Shown: positions 22,425 through 31,399, counted from the first letter of the stretch. The stretch: DNA of 33,838 nt from Mycobacterium kyorinense (GCF_002101735.1 NZ_LQPE01000162.1:1-33838), one strand, 5' to 3'. Notes: generated from the sequence alone by a model not told the origin. Translations and numbers: made by a program.

Positions 22425-23618
22425 ATGACCAAGCTCGCCCAGACCGTTGGTCTCACCGAAGTCCAGAGCGAGATCGTCGCGACGGTACGGCAATTCGTGG
22501 ACAAGGAAGTCATTCCCAACGCGCCGGAGCTCGAGCGCACTGACAGCTATCCGCAGGACATCGTCGACCAGATGCGGGAAATGGGCCTGTTCGGTCTGAT
22601 GATCCCGGTCGAGTACGGCGGGCTGGGCGAGTCGCTGCTGACCTACGCGCTGTGCGTCGAGGAGCTGGCGCGCGGCTGGATGAGCATCTCCGGGGTACTC
22701 AACACGCACTTCATCGTCGCCTACATGGTGCGCCAGCACGGCACCGACGCACAGAAGCAGCGGCTGTTGCCGCGGATGGCGACAGGCGAAGTGCGCGGTG
22801 CGTTTTCGATGTCCGAGCCTGAACTGGGGTCCGATGTAGCAGCGATCCGCACGCGGGCGCAACGCAATCCCGACGGCACCTACACGATCAACGGCCAGAA
22901 GATGTGGTTGACCAACGGCGCCAGTTCGACGTTGGTGGCGACGTTGGTGCGCACCGACGAAGGAGCGGACACGCCGCATCGCAACTTGACGACGTTTCTC
23001 ATCGAAAAGCCGGTCGGATTCGGCGAAGTGGCGCCCGGCCTGGTGATACCCGGCAAGATCGACAAGCTGGGCTACAAGGGCATCGACACCACCGAGTTCA
23101 TCTTCGACGGGTACGTGGCCAGCGCCGACGACATCCTCGGCGGCGTGCCCGGACAGGGTTTTTACCACATGATGGACGGCATCGAGGTCGGCCGGGTCAA
23201 CGTGTCGGCGCGAGCGTGCGGGGTGGCCCTGCGGGCGTTCGAACTCGCCGTGCGCTACGCACAGCAGCGGCATACCTTCGGCAAGCCGATCGCCGACCAC
23301 CAGGCCATCGCGTTCCAAATCGCTGAAATGGCAACCAAAGTCGAGGCCGCACACCTGATGATGGTCAACGCCGCCCGGCTGAAAGACTCCGGCGAGCGCA
23401 ACGACGTCGCCGCGGGCATGGCGAAATATCTGGCCAGCGAGTTCTGCTCGGAGGTCACCCAACAGAGCTTCCGCATCCACGGCGGCTACGGATACTCCAA
23501 GGAGTACGAGATCGAGCGGCTGATGCGCGACGCCCCGTTTTTGCTCATCGGCGAGGGAACCAGCGAGATCCAAAAGCAGATCATCAGCAAGCGACTACTC
23601 GCCGAGTACCGGATCTAA
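22425..23618 (+). CDS. Acyl-CoA dehydrogenase
   Basis: Predicted 397 residues; the ATG at 22425 follows GGAGGG in the short gap after the CoA-transferase. Typical segments are GLFGLMIPVEYGGLGES, SMSEPELGSDVAAIRTRA (FAD domain), MWLTNGASSTLVATLVRT, RQADxxHxxxFxI-like QRHTFGKPIADHQAIAFQIA, and FRIHGGYGYSKEYEIERLMR. The catalytic base is Glu377 in LIGEGTSEIQ. It dehydrogenates an acyl-CoA to the enoyl-CoA with FAD. The presence of a second, only distantly similar acyl-CoA dehydrogenase in the divergent operon suggests two different acyl intermediates. The GntR gene starts two bases after its stop. Confidence 0.92.
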   Translation: MTKLAQTVGLTEVQSEIVATVRQFVDKEVIPNAPELERTDSYPQDIVDQMREMGLFGLMIPVEYGGLGESLLTYALCVEELARGWMSISGVLNTHFIVAYMVRQHGTDAQKQRLLPRMATGEVRGAFSMSEPELGSDVAAIRTRAQRNPDGTYTINGQKMWLTNGASSTLVATLVRTDEGADTPHRNLTTFLIEKPVGFGEVAPGLVIPGKIDKLGYKGIDTTEFIFDGYVASADDILGGVPGQGFYHMMDGIEVGRVNVSARACGVALRAFELAVRYAQQRHTFGKPIADHQAIAFQIAEMATKVEAAHLMMVNAARLKDSGERNDVAAGMAKYLASEFCSEVTQQSFRIHGGYGYSKEYEIERLMRDAPFLLIGEGTSEIQKQIISKRLLAEYRI

Positions 23619-23620
23619 CC

Positions 23621-24310
23621 ATGAGCGCCCCCGATTTCGCCGCGCGGCCGCAACTATCCGAAGACGTTGCGCGCTTTGTGCGTAAGCGGATTTTCGACGG
23701 CACATACTCGGCAGGGGAGTACGTGCGTCTGGATCAGTTGGCCGCGGAGTTGGGCATCAGCGTCACGCCGGTGCGTGAGGCGCTGTTCGAGCTGCGCGCC
23801 GAAGGGCTACTGGCACAACAGCCCCGCCGCGGCTTTGTGGTGTTGCCGGTGACGGGACGTGATCTCGCCGACGTCGCCAACGTGCAGGCACACGTCGGCG
23901 GTGAACTTGCCGCACGCGCGGCGGTCAACATCGGCGAGGAGCAGCTGCGCGAGCTCAAGGAAATCCAGGCGCAGTTGGAGGACGCCTATGCCGGCGGCGA
24001 CGACGAGCTCACCGTTCGTCTCAATCACGACTTCCACCGGGCCATCAACGTTGCCGCCGACTCGCCGAAACTCGCCCAGCTGATGTCCCAGATCACCCGC
24101 TACGCACCGGAATCGGTGTTTCCGACCATCCCCGGCTGGCCGGATCAGTCGATCAAAGACCACCGCCGAGTGCTGGCGGCGTTGGCGAAACATGACGCAG
24201 AGCTGGCCCGCAAAGCCATGTCCGAGCATCTCGCCGCCGGTGCGGCGCCCTTGATTGAGCACCTCATCGAGCACGGGGTTGTGGAGGAAACCACCAGCCC
24301 AAACTCATGA
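23621..24310 (+). CDS. GntR-family regulator, FadR/FCD type
   Basis: Predicted 229 residues. The N-terminal winged helix is seen at about 12-75: FVRKRIFDGTYSAGEYVRLD, then LAAELGISVTPVREALFELR and AEGLLAQQPRRGFVVL. The C-terminal FCD ligand domain follows, with metal-ligand positions in NHDFHRAINVA, SIKDHRRVLAAL and AMSEHLAAG. FCD-GntR proteins typically sense an organic acid or acyl-CoA and repress the adjacent catabolic operon. As the last gene of the FabG/thiolase/CoA-transferase/acyl-CoA dehydrogenase operon it likely controls that operon and the divergent one from the 19174-19262 region. Its last six bases overlap the end of the convergent acyl-CoA ligase gene. Confidence 0.88.
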   Translation: MSAPDFAARPQLSEDVARFVRKRIFDGTYSAGEYVRLDQLAAELGISVTPVREALFELRAEGLLAQQPRRGFVVLPVTGRDLADVANVQAHVGGELAARAAVNIGEEQLRELKEIQAQLEDAYAGGDDELTVRLNHDFHRAINVAADSPKLAQLMSQITRYAPESVFPTIPGWPDQSIKDHRRVLAALAKHDAELARKAMSEHLAAGAAPLIEHLIEHGVVEETTSPNS

Positions 24311-25873
24311 CCCCCTACGGCGTCGTCTGCTGGTTGGCGTCGTAGGTTGCCATGCCGACCTCGAACCATGCTCGTCGAACATCTGCCGCAACCGGCCGAC
24401 GTCAACCTTGCCGGTGGCGCCCCGCGGAACCGCGTCATCCGAATCCACCAACAGCCACACCGTCGGCACCTTGAAGGAACTCAGCAGCGCCCGCGCCGAT
24501 GCGCGGAGCTGTTCGACGGTCACGACGGCGGTGTCACACACGATCACCGCACCCACCTGGTTGCCTTGTGCGCCGGCCACGTTCGTGACAAGTGCATTGT
24601 CGACACCGTCGATTTCCCGCAAGGCGCGTTCGACTTCGCCGGGATACACGGTGGCGCCGCTGACTTTGAACATGTCGTCGGACCGGCCGTGGTAGAACAG
24701 AAACCCGTCGTCGTCCAGACGGCCGAGATCGCCGGTGGGGTAGAAGCCGTCGACAGTAAAAACGTCTTCGCGAGCGCGCCGGCAGATGCCGCGCAGCGTG
24801 TGCGGGCCCCGAATCTGGATCATCCCAACGGTTCCCGTCGGCACAGGACGTCCGCTGTCGGGGTCGGTGATCCGGACCTCCATCCCAGGAAAGGGTTTGC
24901 CGCAGCTTCCCCAGGCGGATCGTGGCATATCGGTGTCGGCGGGATAGCCGCAGTAGGGTCCTAACGCCTCGGTCATGCCGAACAGCGTCGCCCGCGCTCC
25001 GGGTTCCGAGCGTTGCTCGGACGGCAGCAAAGCCTCGAGGCTGCCCGGGCGCAGCCCCGACAAATCAGCTGTACTGGCATGGCGCGCCAGCGCTTCGGCC
25101 TGATCGGGCCAGCCACGAAACAGCGTGACCCGTTCACGCTCCAGCAGCCGCAGCGTGGTTTCCGGTCGGGGGACTTCCTCGGTCACCAGCGTGGCGCCGG
25201 CCAGCAGCGCCGACAGCACACCTCCGCCAAAGCCACCGACCCAGAAGAACGGCATCGGCAGATACAGCCGGGTATCCGCGTCGATGCAGCGGCTGGCCAG
25301 ACCGGACTTCACGGCGCCCAGCGCGCTGCCATGCGAATGCACGACTCCTTTCGGCGGTCCGCTGCTCCCGGACGTGAACATGATGACCATCGGGTCGCTG
25401 GGTGTCACCGTCTCGGTCAATGCGTCGACGATCCGGGCGGCACGCTCGGTGGGGCGCATCGTTGCGACCTGATCTGCGGTCCACACTTGTCGCAGCGCGG
25501 GAAGCTGGTCAGGCTGCAGGTCGTCGAGATAGCGGTGGCCGCGGAATTCCTCGACGCTGACTAGGAATTGCACCGCGGCGCCTCGCAGCTGCGCCAGTAG
25601 TTCACACGGCTGCAAGAGGGTGCTCAACGGAACGAGTACCGCGCCGACGCGGGTCAGCGCGATCGCGATCTGCACCCAGCGCGCACTGTTGGGCATGATC
25701 AGCCCGACGCGTGTTCCCTTCGCGATACCAGCTTCGACGAATGCCGCAGCCAAACCGCGCGTGCTCGAGTCGAGTTCGCGGTAGCTCAGCCGGTCGGCCG
25801 GGTCGATCACCATCGGTTTGGTGCCGTGCTGACCGGCGCGCAACCGTACCACCCCGTCGATGGTGTCAGGCAT
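24305..25873 (-). CDS. Acyl-CoA ligase (AMP-binding), third of three
   Basis: Predicted 522 residues. ANL-superfamily motifs appear in order: ATP loop MFTSGSSGPPKGVVHSHGS, FGMTEALGPYCGYP, hinge/ATP motif FYPTGDLGRLDDDGF, then DMFKVSGATVYPGEVE and the C-terminal catalytic Lys in RGATGKVDVGRL. The enzyme adenylates a carboxylic acid and transfers it to CoA. A basic Ser/Thr/Arg tail (TTPTSRRRRRGS) extends beyond the last motif and may be non-essential. It overlaps the upstream ligase by eight bases and is the last gene of the minus-strand operon, ending in a six-base convergent overlap with the GntR gene. The carboxylate specificity is unknown. Confidence 0.9.
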   Translation of the reverse strand: MPDTIDGVVRLRAGQHGTKPMVIDPADRLSYRELDSSTRGLAAAFVEAGIAKGTRVGLIMPNSARWVQIAIALTRVGAVLVPLSTLLQPCELLAQLRGAAVQFLVSVEEFRGHRYLDDLQPDQLPALRQVWTADQVATMRPTERAARIVDALTETVTPSDPMVIMFTSGSSGPPKGVVHSHGSALGAVKSGLASRCIDADTRLYLPMPFFWVGGFGGGVLSALLAGATLVTEEVPRPETTLRLLERERVTLFRGWPDQAEALARHASTADLSGLRPGSLEALLPSEQRSEPGARATLFGMTEALGPYCGYPADTDMPRSAWGSCGKPFPGMEVRITDPDSGRPVPTGTVGMIQIRGPHTLRGICRRAREDVFTVDGFYPTGDLGRLDDDGFLFYHGRSDDMFKVSGATVYPGEVERALREIDGVDNALVTNVAGAQGNQVGAVIVCDTAVVTVEQLRASARALLSSFKVPTVWLLVDSDDAVPRGATGKVDVGRLRQMFDEHGSRSAWQPTTPTSRRRRRGS

Positions 25874-27428
25874 CGAACAGCTTCTTCAATCGGCGCAGGT
25901 CGACCTTGCCGCTGGACTGCAGCGGAATCTCGGTGGGCCGCACCACCGCAAACCGCTTGGGAATCTTGTATGCCGAGAGCTCGGCCCGCAGTCGCTCACG
26001 AAGTAGCCCTTCGTCGAACGGCGTGCCGTCCTCGACGGCTACCACCGCCGCAACCGCTTGCCCGCGTTCGGGATCGGGGATGCCGAGCACATGCGCGACG
26101 GCGCCGCCGGTGACTTTGGTGATCGCCTTTTCCACCTCCGCCGGTGAGACGTTGGCGCCTGCAGTCTTGATCATCGAGTCGCGGCGGCGGATGAAATAGA
26201 CGAAGCCGTCGCGGTCGACTGCCACCAGGTCACCGGTGTGGAACCAGCCGTCGGCGTCGAAACATTCTTCGCGGCTGCGCTTGTAATACCGCTGCATCAG
26301 ATAAGGGCCGCGGATACATAGTTCGCCGAGTTCGCCCTCCTGGACTCGCCGGTCAGAAGACGGGTCGATGACCTTGATGTCGAATCCAGGAGCCGGTTTT
26401 CCGAACGAGCCGCGCCGGTGCTCGGGCTGGTCGGTTTCGTCGCCGCTGATCAGCACGACGCTGCCGGCCTCGGTGAGTCCGAGCATGTTGTGCCGCAACT
26501 CGGGGTCGGCCGGTCGCACGTCCGGCGCCATGATCGGATATAGGTTGCCGCGCCGCATCGACGACAGGTCGCGGTCGGCGAAGCTCGAATGGCGCGTCAG
26601 GTGGGCGACTGCAGCGGCGAAACCGTTGGTGATCGTGGGTCTTTCAGCTTCGAGCAAATCCAGCGTCGCGGCGGCGTCGGTGGCATTGGAGCACACCAAC
26701 GTGGATCCGGCGACCAGCGTGGCGAGCACCGCGAACCCGAAACCGCCAATCCAGAAGAACGGCGAATTGCAGAACAGCTTGTCAGCGGCGCTCAGTCCGC
26801 GGATCTCGTTGAGATTCTTCTGGTGGCCGAGCAGTGCGGCGTGTGTGTGCAGCACCCCTTTGGGCGCGCTGGTGGTACCCGACGTGTAGATGATCGCCAG
26901 CGGATCTGATCCGTCGACGTCGTCTTCCAGCGCCGTCAGCAGCCGATCGTCGGCCAACGGCCACGCATTGTCGATACCGAAGAGCACACGACGCAGCTGC
27001 GGCACCCGGAGGCTGAATAACCGGTCGGCAGAGTCGAGTTCAACGTCCGACAGCACTTCCGCCAGCCGTTGCCGATAGTTGTGGGAGCGGTACGACGGCG
27101 CCGCGAGAAGGATCTCGACATCGCTGTCGACCAATTGCTCGCGTAATTCTGATGCGGTGACGAACGTGGAGAACGGGACGACGACGGCGCCGATTCGCGC
27201 TGCCGCCAGCATCGCCACGATGAAGGCAATGCCGTTGGGATACAACAGCCCCACATGAGTTCCCTTGCCGGCGCCGAGATCCAGGAGACCACGAGCCAGC
27301 CGCGCCGAGCGCCGTTCGGCCTCGCCATAGCTGATGCGCTCGGAGTCGCAGACCAGCAGCGGATGCTTCCCCCGCGTACTGGCCTGCAGCCGAAGGACAC
27401 GGCCTACGGTGGGCGGCTCAGCCCGCAC
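25866..27428 (-). CDS. Acyl-CoA ligase (AMP-binding), second of three
   Basis: Predicted 520 residues from the GTG at 27428. The frame is open to 27506, but those residues are Arg-rich and would overlap the preceding gene by 89 bp, whereas this start overlaps it by 11 bp and aligns with the N-terminus of the neighbouring ligase. No strong ribosome binding site is seen, so translational coupling is likely. Motifs: IIYTSGTTSAPKGVLHTHAA, MLGLTEAGSVVL, DGWFHTGDLVAVDRDGF, IKTAGANVSPAEVEKAI, and the catalytic Lys in QSSGKVDLRRL. It belongs to the same ANL group as the third ligase, sharing the PFFWVGGFGGG-like segment (here PFFWIGGFGFAVL), so the two probably arose by tandem duplication. Confidence 0.88.
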   Translation of the reverse strand: MRAEPPTVGRVLRLQASTRGKHPLLVCDSERISYGEAERRSARLARGLLDLGAGKGTHVGLLYPNGIAFIVAMLAAARIGAVVVPFSTFVTASELREQLVDSDVEILLAAPSYRSHNYRQRLAEVLSDVELDSADRLFSLRVPQLRRVLFGIDNAWPLADDRLLTALEDDVDGSDPLAIIYTSGTTSAPKGVLHTHAALLGHQKNLNEIRGLSAADKLFCNSPFFWIGGFGFAVLATLVAGSTLVCSNATDAAATLDLLEAERPTITNGFAAAVAHLTRHSSFADRDLSSMRRGNLYPIMAPDVRPADPELRHNMLGLTEAGSVVLISGDETDQPEHRRGSFGKPAPGFDIKVIDPSSDRRVQEGELGELCIRGPYLMQRYYKRSREECFDADGWFHTGDLVAVDRDGFVYFIRRRDSMIKTAGANVSPAEVEKAITKVTGGAVAHVLGIPDPERGQAVAAVVAVEDGTPFDEGLLRERLRAELSAYKIPKRFAVVRPTEIPLQSSGKVDLRRLKKLFDA

Positions 27429-28863
27429 GAGCCGACTCGTTGAAGTAGGCGCGCACCGCTGCCAGGTCCGGCTTGCCCGACGGCGTTCGCGGAATTTCGT
27501 CGACAATCGCGATGTCGGTAGGAATTTCGTAACGTGCCAACCGCTTCCGAAGGTGCTTCGTCAACGCGGCCACATCCGCAGACCCAGCCCTGCGCAGCTC
27601 CACCATCGCGACGGGTGTCGCCCCAAGGCGGTCGTCGCGCCGGCCGACCACCGCGGCGCCGGCCACCGCAGGGTGGCTTTCCAGCGTGAGCCGCACGTCG
27701 TCGGGCATTATCTTGAAACCGCCGCGGATGATCGCCTGGTCGGCGCGCCCGACGATCCACAGAAATCCGTCGGCGTCGATGCGCGCCATGTCCGTGGTGC
27801 GCATCCACTCCGTCGACGGTCCCAGCTGCCCGGGTTTGACTTCGAGCAGCCCGACTTCGTCGGGTCCGAGCGGAGTGCCGTCCTCGCCGACCACCCGCAA
27901 CTGTGCACCGAAGCTGGCGCGTCCCACACTGCCGCGCTTGGCCGCCCAGTACTTCTGGTAATCGGCCAACGTCCAGCCGGCGACGCCGCCCCCGAATTCC
28001 GTAGCGGCATAAGAGGTCAAGACAGGAACGCCGAATTTCTCGTAGAAGGCATCCGCGTCGTCAGCCGACAGCGGCGCAGTCCCCGACGTCACGGCCCGGA
28101 TGCTCTGTAGGTCCTCGCGTGTCAACTCGGAGTGCAACACCATGCGTAGCGCCGCCGGTACCAGCGACACGGCCCGCGGCTTGTGCCTGCGCACGGCGTC
28201 GGCCCACCGCGCGAGCTCGAATCGCTCCAGCAGCACGAACGGCCTTGCCTCCGCGACGCATTGCAGTACCCGGAACACGCCGCCGATGTGTACCAGCGGC
28301 GAGTTGACGATGGCCACACCGCGGCGTAACTCGGTAGGCGCCGCTGCTCCATTGCTGTCGGGGCCGATCACGCTGTGCGCCAGCATGTCGTAGGTGAGGT
28401 CAATTCGCTTGGGCGGACCGGTGGTTCCGCTGGTCAACATCCGCACCGCGACTGCGGAACGCGTTTCGGCGGAGCCGCCGGTTCGGATCGCCAGTAGTTC
28501 GCCGGCCGAGCAAGCAATCCGCACCGGTGTCGACGAGCCGGCCAGCGCCGTCACATCGCCGGGTTCGCCGATGATGAGCGGAAGGTCCAGTTGTTCCAGG
28601 TCGGTCCTCGTACGCTCATCCCCACGCGCGGGGTTGACGACGACGACCGTTGCGCCGCTGAGTAGCACGCCGAGGAGCGCGGCGACGTGCACCGGCTTGT
28701 TGCGCAACAGAATGCCGACCTGCCCGGTTCCGGCGAGGGAGCGGATCGCGCCGGCGGCGTCATCCAGCTCTCGCCACGACAACCATTGGCCGTCATACTC
28801 GATGGCCGACGCGTCGGGCTGCAGAGCGAGGACGTCGGCGATGCGCCGACTGAGCCGATGCAT
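27418..28863 (-). CDS. Divergent, shorter acyl-CoA ligase (AMP-binding), first of three
   Basis: Predicted 481 residues, about 40 shorter than the other two. The ATG at 28863 shares one base with the stop of the preceding crotonase gene (TGATG). Motifs: MLTSGTTGPPKRIDLTYDML for the ATP loop, TSYAATEFGGGVAG, then MRTTDMARIDADGF where the usual TGD is TTD, IIRGGFKIMPDDVRLTLES, and PRTPSGKPDLAAVRA with the catalytic Lys. Although diverged, it keeps the adenylation and thioester residues and should be active. The changed hinge-side motif and the shorter N-terminal domain suggest another substrate class, perhaps a polar or cyclic carboxylate. Sequence identity to the other two ligases looks low, so it is not a recent copy. 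Confidence 0.86.
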   Translation of the reverse strand: MHRLSRRIADVLALQPDASAIEYDGQWLSWRELDDAAGAIRSLAGTGQVGILLRNKPVHVAALLGVLLSGATVVVVNPARGDERTRTDLEQLDLPLIIGEPGDVTALAGSSTPVRIACSAGELLAIRTGGSAETRSAVAVRMLTSGTTGPPKRIDLTYDMLAHSVIGPDSNGAAAPTELRRGVAIVNSPLVHIGGVFRVLQCVAEARPFVLLERFELARWADAVRRHKPRAVSLVPAALRMVLHSELTREDLQSIRAVTSGTAPLSADDADAFYEKFGVPVLTSYAATEFGGGVAGWTLADYQKYWAAKRGSVGRASFGAQLRVVGEDGTPLGPDEVGLLEVKPGQLGPSTEWMRTTDMARIDADGFLWIVGRADQAIIRGGFKIMPDDVRLTLESHPAVAGAAVVGRRDDRLGATPVAMVELRRAGSADVAALTKHLRKRLARYEIPTDIAIVDEIPRTPSGKPDLAAVRAYFNESARAG

Positions 28864-29642
28864 CACCGGATCCTCGGCTGCACCGCCGTGCGTCCCTGGG
28901 CGGTGAGTTCGGCGGTGCCGATCGGATTACCGAGCCGGGTGTAGATGAGGTTCTGCTCCATCGCGGCCCGATAGGGCTTGTCGAGCGATTCCCAGATGGC
29001 CTTGACGGTGCCCTGGATCGCCGACGGTGGTTTGGCCGCGATGGCCGCGGCGATCTGGTGCGCGCGGGCCCAGAGCCGTTCGGGGGAGACCACTTCGGAG
29101 ACCAATCCGATCCGCAGCGCGGTGTCCGCGCCGACGCGTTCGTCGTTGCCCATCAACGCTATCCGCAGCGTTTCGCCCAGGCCGATGCGGCGCATCAATC
29201 CGATGGGCTCCAGTGCGCAGACCAGGCCCGCCGATACGTGGGAGTCGAAAAAGGTGGCGTCCGTGGAGCAGATGACGACGTCGGATTCGTTGACGAAATA
29301 GAACGCGCCGGCGGTGCACATGCCCTGTACTGCGCAGACCACGGGTTTCCACATCTTCTGCCACTTGGGGCTGAGCGGTTCGCCGGGATCCTCGTGGTTC
29401 CAGACGTTTTCCGGCTGGCCGTAGGGCGTCTTGATGTCGAGTCCGGCGCTGAACGCGCGGTCACCAGCCGCGCGCAGCACCACCGCGTGGACCACGTCGT
29501 CGGCCTTGACGACCCGCCACGCCTCGGCCATCTCGTCGCACATCGTGCGGTTGAATGCATTGAGGTGATCGGGACGGTTGAGCGTGATGGTGGCCACTCG
29601 GTCGTCGGGATTGACGTCGAGCAGGATGGTTTCGAAGCTCAT
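28863..29642 (-). CDS. Crotonase-fold enzyme (enoyl-CoA hydratase/isomerase family)
   Basis: Predicted 259 residues; the ATG at 29642 overlaps the previous stop by four bases. The crotonase core is clear: VATITLNRPDHLNAFN, the first oxyanion loop RAFSAGLDIKTPYG, the second in VQGMCTAGAFYFVNESDVVI, and the trimerisation helices LRIALMGNDERVGADTALRI. At the place where hydratases carry the first catalytic Glu (usually in an SPE or GxPE context) the sequence reads FFDSHVSAGLVCALEPIG, and the second Glu is not obvious. It may thus act as an isomerase, a hydrolase or a C-C bond enzyme rather than a simple hydratase. It sits within a run of three crotonase genes feeding into the ligase genes. Confidence 0.85.
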   Translation of the reverse strand: MSFETILLDVNPDDRVATITLNRPDHLNAFNRTMCDEMAEAWRVVKADDVVHAVVLRAAGDRAFSAGLDIKTPYGQPENVWNHEDPGEPLSPKWQKMWKPVVCAVQGMCTAGAFYFVNESDVVICSTDATFFDSHVSAGLVCALEPIGLMRRIGLGETLRIALMGNDERVGADTALRIGLVSEVVSPERLWARAHQIAAAIAAKPPSAIQGTVKAIWESLDKPYRAAMEQNLIYTRLGNPIGTAELTAQGRTAVQPRIR

Positions 29643-30442
29643 CGGCACTGCCACTCCGGCGCCCGCTTTTCGACAAAGGCTTTGGGACCCTCGAGTGAAT
29701 CCTCGGTGTGCAGATTGCGCTCGCGGAAGGATTCGGCCAGCATCTCGGCTTCGTGCAGAGGCAGATCCAGACCTTTGAGGATCGCCAGCCGGGTGCCGCG
29801 CACGGCCAGCGGCGCGTTGCTGTTCACGATGTCGGCGATTTCGTGGGCGCGTTCCAATAGCCTTTCGTGTTCGACGATTTCGCTGATCATTCCGAGCTCG
29901 TAGGCCCGTTGGGCGCTCATCCGTTCGTGCTTGCCCATCAGTGCCATCCGCAGGGCGATCGAGCGCGGCAGCACCCGGGCCACCCTGACCACCTCACGGC
30001 CGGCCACCAGCCCGATGCTGACGTGCGGGTCGAAGAACGTCGCCTTGTCGGATGCGATGACGATGTCCCCGGTAGTCACCCAGTCCAGGCCCGCGCCGCA
30101 ACAGATTCCGTTGATGGCGGCCAACACCGGTTTTGCCATCGTCCGAAACGGCGGTGTGCCCTCCTGCGGCGCTTCCCACTGTTCGTAGGTCGACAGATAG
30201 GGCCGTTCGTTGATCACCTTGCCGTCGCCGGGGATGGCCTTGACATCGGCACCGGTGCAGAAGGCACGTCCGGTGCCGGTCACGATGAGAAGCCAGATGT
30301 TGTCGTCGTTTTCGGCCTCGTGGTAGGCGGCGCGCAACTCGGTGATCATATGCGGGCTGAGCGCGTTGAGGGCGTCCGGCCGATTCAAGGTGATGGTGGC
30401 CTTATGCTCGTCGACCTCGTATTTGATGGTGTCGAACGACAT
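29639..30442 (-). CDS. Crotonase-fold enzyme (enoyl-CoA hydratase/isomerase family)
   Basis: Predicted 267 residues. The ATG at 30442 follows GAAGGGAAG; eight extra in-frame residues upstream are excluded. Core motifs: ATITLNRPDALNALSPHM, GRAFCTGADVKAIPGDG, INGICCGAGLDWVTTGDIVI and ALRMALMGKHERMSAQRAYE. The active-site stretch FFDPHVSIGLVAGREVVRVA closely parallels that of the next gene (FFDSHVSAGLVCALEPIG), so the two are related to each other more than to classical hydratases. Neither shows the paired Glu of the crotonase hydratase. The ending EKRAPEWQCR matches the common EKRxPxWxGR tail of mycobacterial EchA proteins. The gene is 13 bp after the first crotonase gene of the operon. Confidence 0.86.
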   Translation of the reverse strand: MSFDTIKYEVDEHKATITLNRPDALNALSPHMITELRAAYHEAENDDNIWLLIVTGTGRAFCTGADVKAIPGDGKVINERPYLSTYEQWEAPQEGTPPFRTMAKPVLAAINGICCGAGLDWVTTGDIVIASDKATFFDPHVSIGLVAGREVVRVARVLPRSIALRMALMGKHERMSAQRAYELGMISEIVEHERLLERAHEIADIVNSNAPLAVRGTRLAILKGLDLPLHEAEMLAESFRERNLHTEDSLEGPKAFVEKRAPEWQCR

Positions 30443-30455
30443 GGTCTTCCCTTCG

Positions 30456-31277
30456 TCAGCGCCCACGGAAATCGGGCTCCCGGCGTTCCCGGAATGCGGC
30501 CAGGCCTTCTTTGAAATCGCCGGTGCGACAGGATAGCTCGAGGTTGAAGAGCTCCTGGGTCATCGACTGGCTCAGGGTCGCGTGCTGGCCGTAGTGGATG
30601 GCCTGCTTGGCCAGTCCGATCGCTACGGTGGGCCCGGATGCCAGTCGGGCGACCAAGTCTTCGGCCGCGTTGTCGAGGTCTGCCGGGCTGACGGCGCGAT
30701 AGATCAGGCCCCAGTCGGCGGCATCCGATGCGTCGACTTGTTCGCCGAGCAGCAGCATCTGCTTGGCCCGTGTCAACCCGACCAGCCGCGGCAGCAGCCA
30801 GCTGGAGCCCGAGTCCAGGCTGAAACCCCGGGCCAAAAACGGCTCCCAGAACAGCGCATCCGAGGCGGCCACGGTGAAATCGGCGGCCAACGCCAGGTTG
30901 CACCCTAGGCCCACCGCCCAGCCCCGCACGGCGCATACCACCGGTAGCTGGATGCTGTGGATCAGTTCGATGACGCGGTGGGCGGCGTGGGGGATACGCC
31001 GGACCAGATCGCCAGTGCGCGGTCGCTGCTGGCCCGATTCGTTAGTGGCGATCCAATCGGCCCCCGCGCAGAAGTCGTCACCCGCGCCGCGAATGAGGAT
31101 GGCGCGCAACGAATCGTTGGTGGCTGCCTCGGTCAGCGTGTCGACGAACGCGTCGATCATCGAGTGGCTCAGGGCGTTGCGCCGCGACGGCCGGTCAAGG
31201 GTTAGCCGCAAGACCGGGCCGTCCCGGCGCACCGCGAGCGAGCCGTCGTCGCGCGTGGAATCGAGCTCGTGACTCAC
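30456..31277 (-). CDS. Enoyl-CoA hydratase/isomerase family protein
   Basis: Predicted 273 residues from a GTG at 31277; GGAAGG lies about a dozen bases before it. Motifs: LRLTLDRPSRRNALSHSMID, DDFCAGADWIATNES, VRGWAVGLGCNLALAADFTV, and FLARGFSLDSGSSWLLPRLVG, in which the Asp of the SLDSG segment takes the position of the acid used by the PaaG-type isomerases and 2-(1,2-epoxy)-CoA isomerases. MLLLGEQVDASDAADWGLIY and the end RREPDFRGR are standard. It probably isomerises a double bond or hydrates an enoyl-CoA. It is the first gene of the six-gene minus-strand operon that contains three crotonases and three ligases, starting from the divergent promoter region near 31314-31345. Confidence 0.88.
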   Translation of the reverse strand: MSHELDSTRDDGSLAVRRDGPVLRLTLDRPSRRNALSHSMIDAFVDTLTEAATNDSLRAILIRGAGDDFCAGADWIATNESGQQRPRTGDLVRRIPHAAHRVIELIHSIQLPVVCAVRGWAVGLGCNLALAADFTVAASDALFWEPFLARGFSLDSGSSWLLPRLVGLTRAKQMLLLGEQVDASDAADWGLIYRAVSPADLDNAAEDLVARLASGPTVAIGLAKQAIHYGQHATLSQSMTQELFNLELSCRTGDFKEGLAAFRERREPDFRGR

Positions 31278-31313
31278 CGTTGAATCCGCCCTTCCCCGCC
31301 GCTACGGTTAGCC

Positions 31314-31345
31314 ATACAGTAGGCAATACGATTCCTGCCCTGTAT
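31314..31345. promoter_or_regulatory. Interrupted dyad in the divergent promoter of the crotonase/ligase and thioesterase operons
   Basis: ATACAG (31314-31319) is mirrored by CTGTAT (31340-31345), with inner arms GGCA (31322-31325) and TGCC (31336-31339). The two halves read ATACAGTAGGCA and, on the other strand, ATACAGGGCA. A good rightward -10, TATAAC, starts at 31343, so a protein on the dyad would cover the -35/-10 region of the thioesterase-GntR operon. The GntR regulator encoded at 32070-32855 is the likely ligand (inference). Confidence 0.5.
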
Positions 31346-31399
31346 AACTTAGCAAGGAAAGCCGGTCGGCGGAACATTCGCGTCGGGAAAGAGGACACA

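Noticed and set aside
30347..30355. GATCATATG, similar to the centre of the divergent promoter at 19205.
   Set aside because: It lies inside the coding region of a crotonase, is shorter than the promoter copy and is probably chance.
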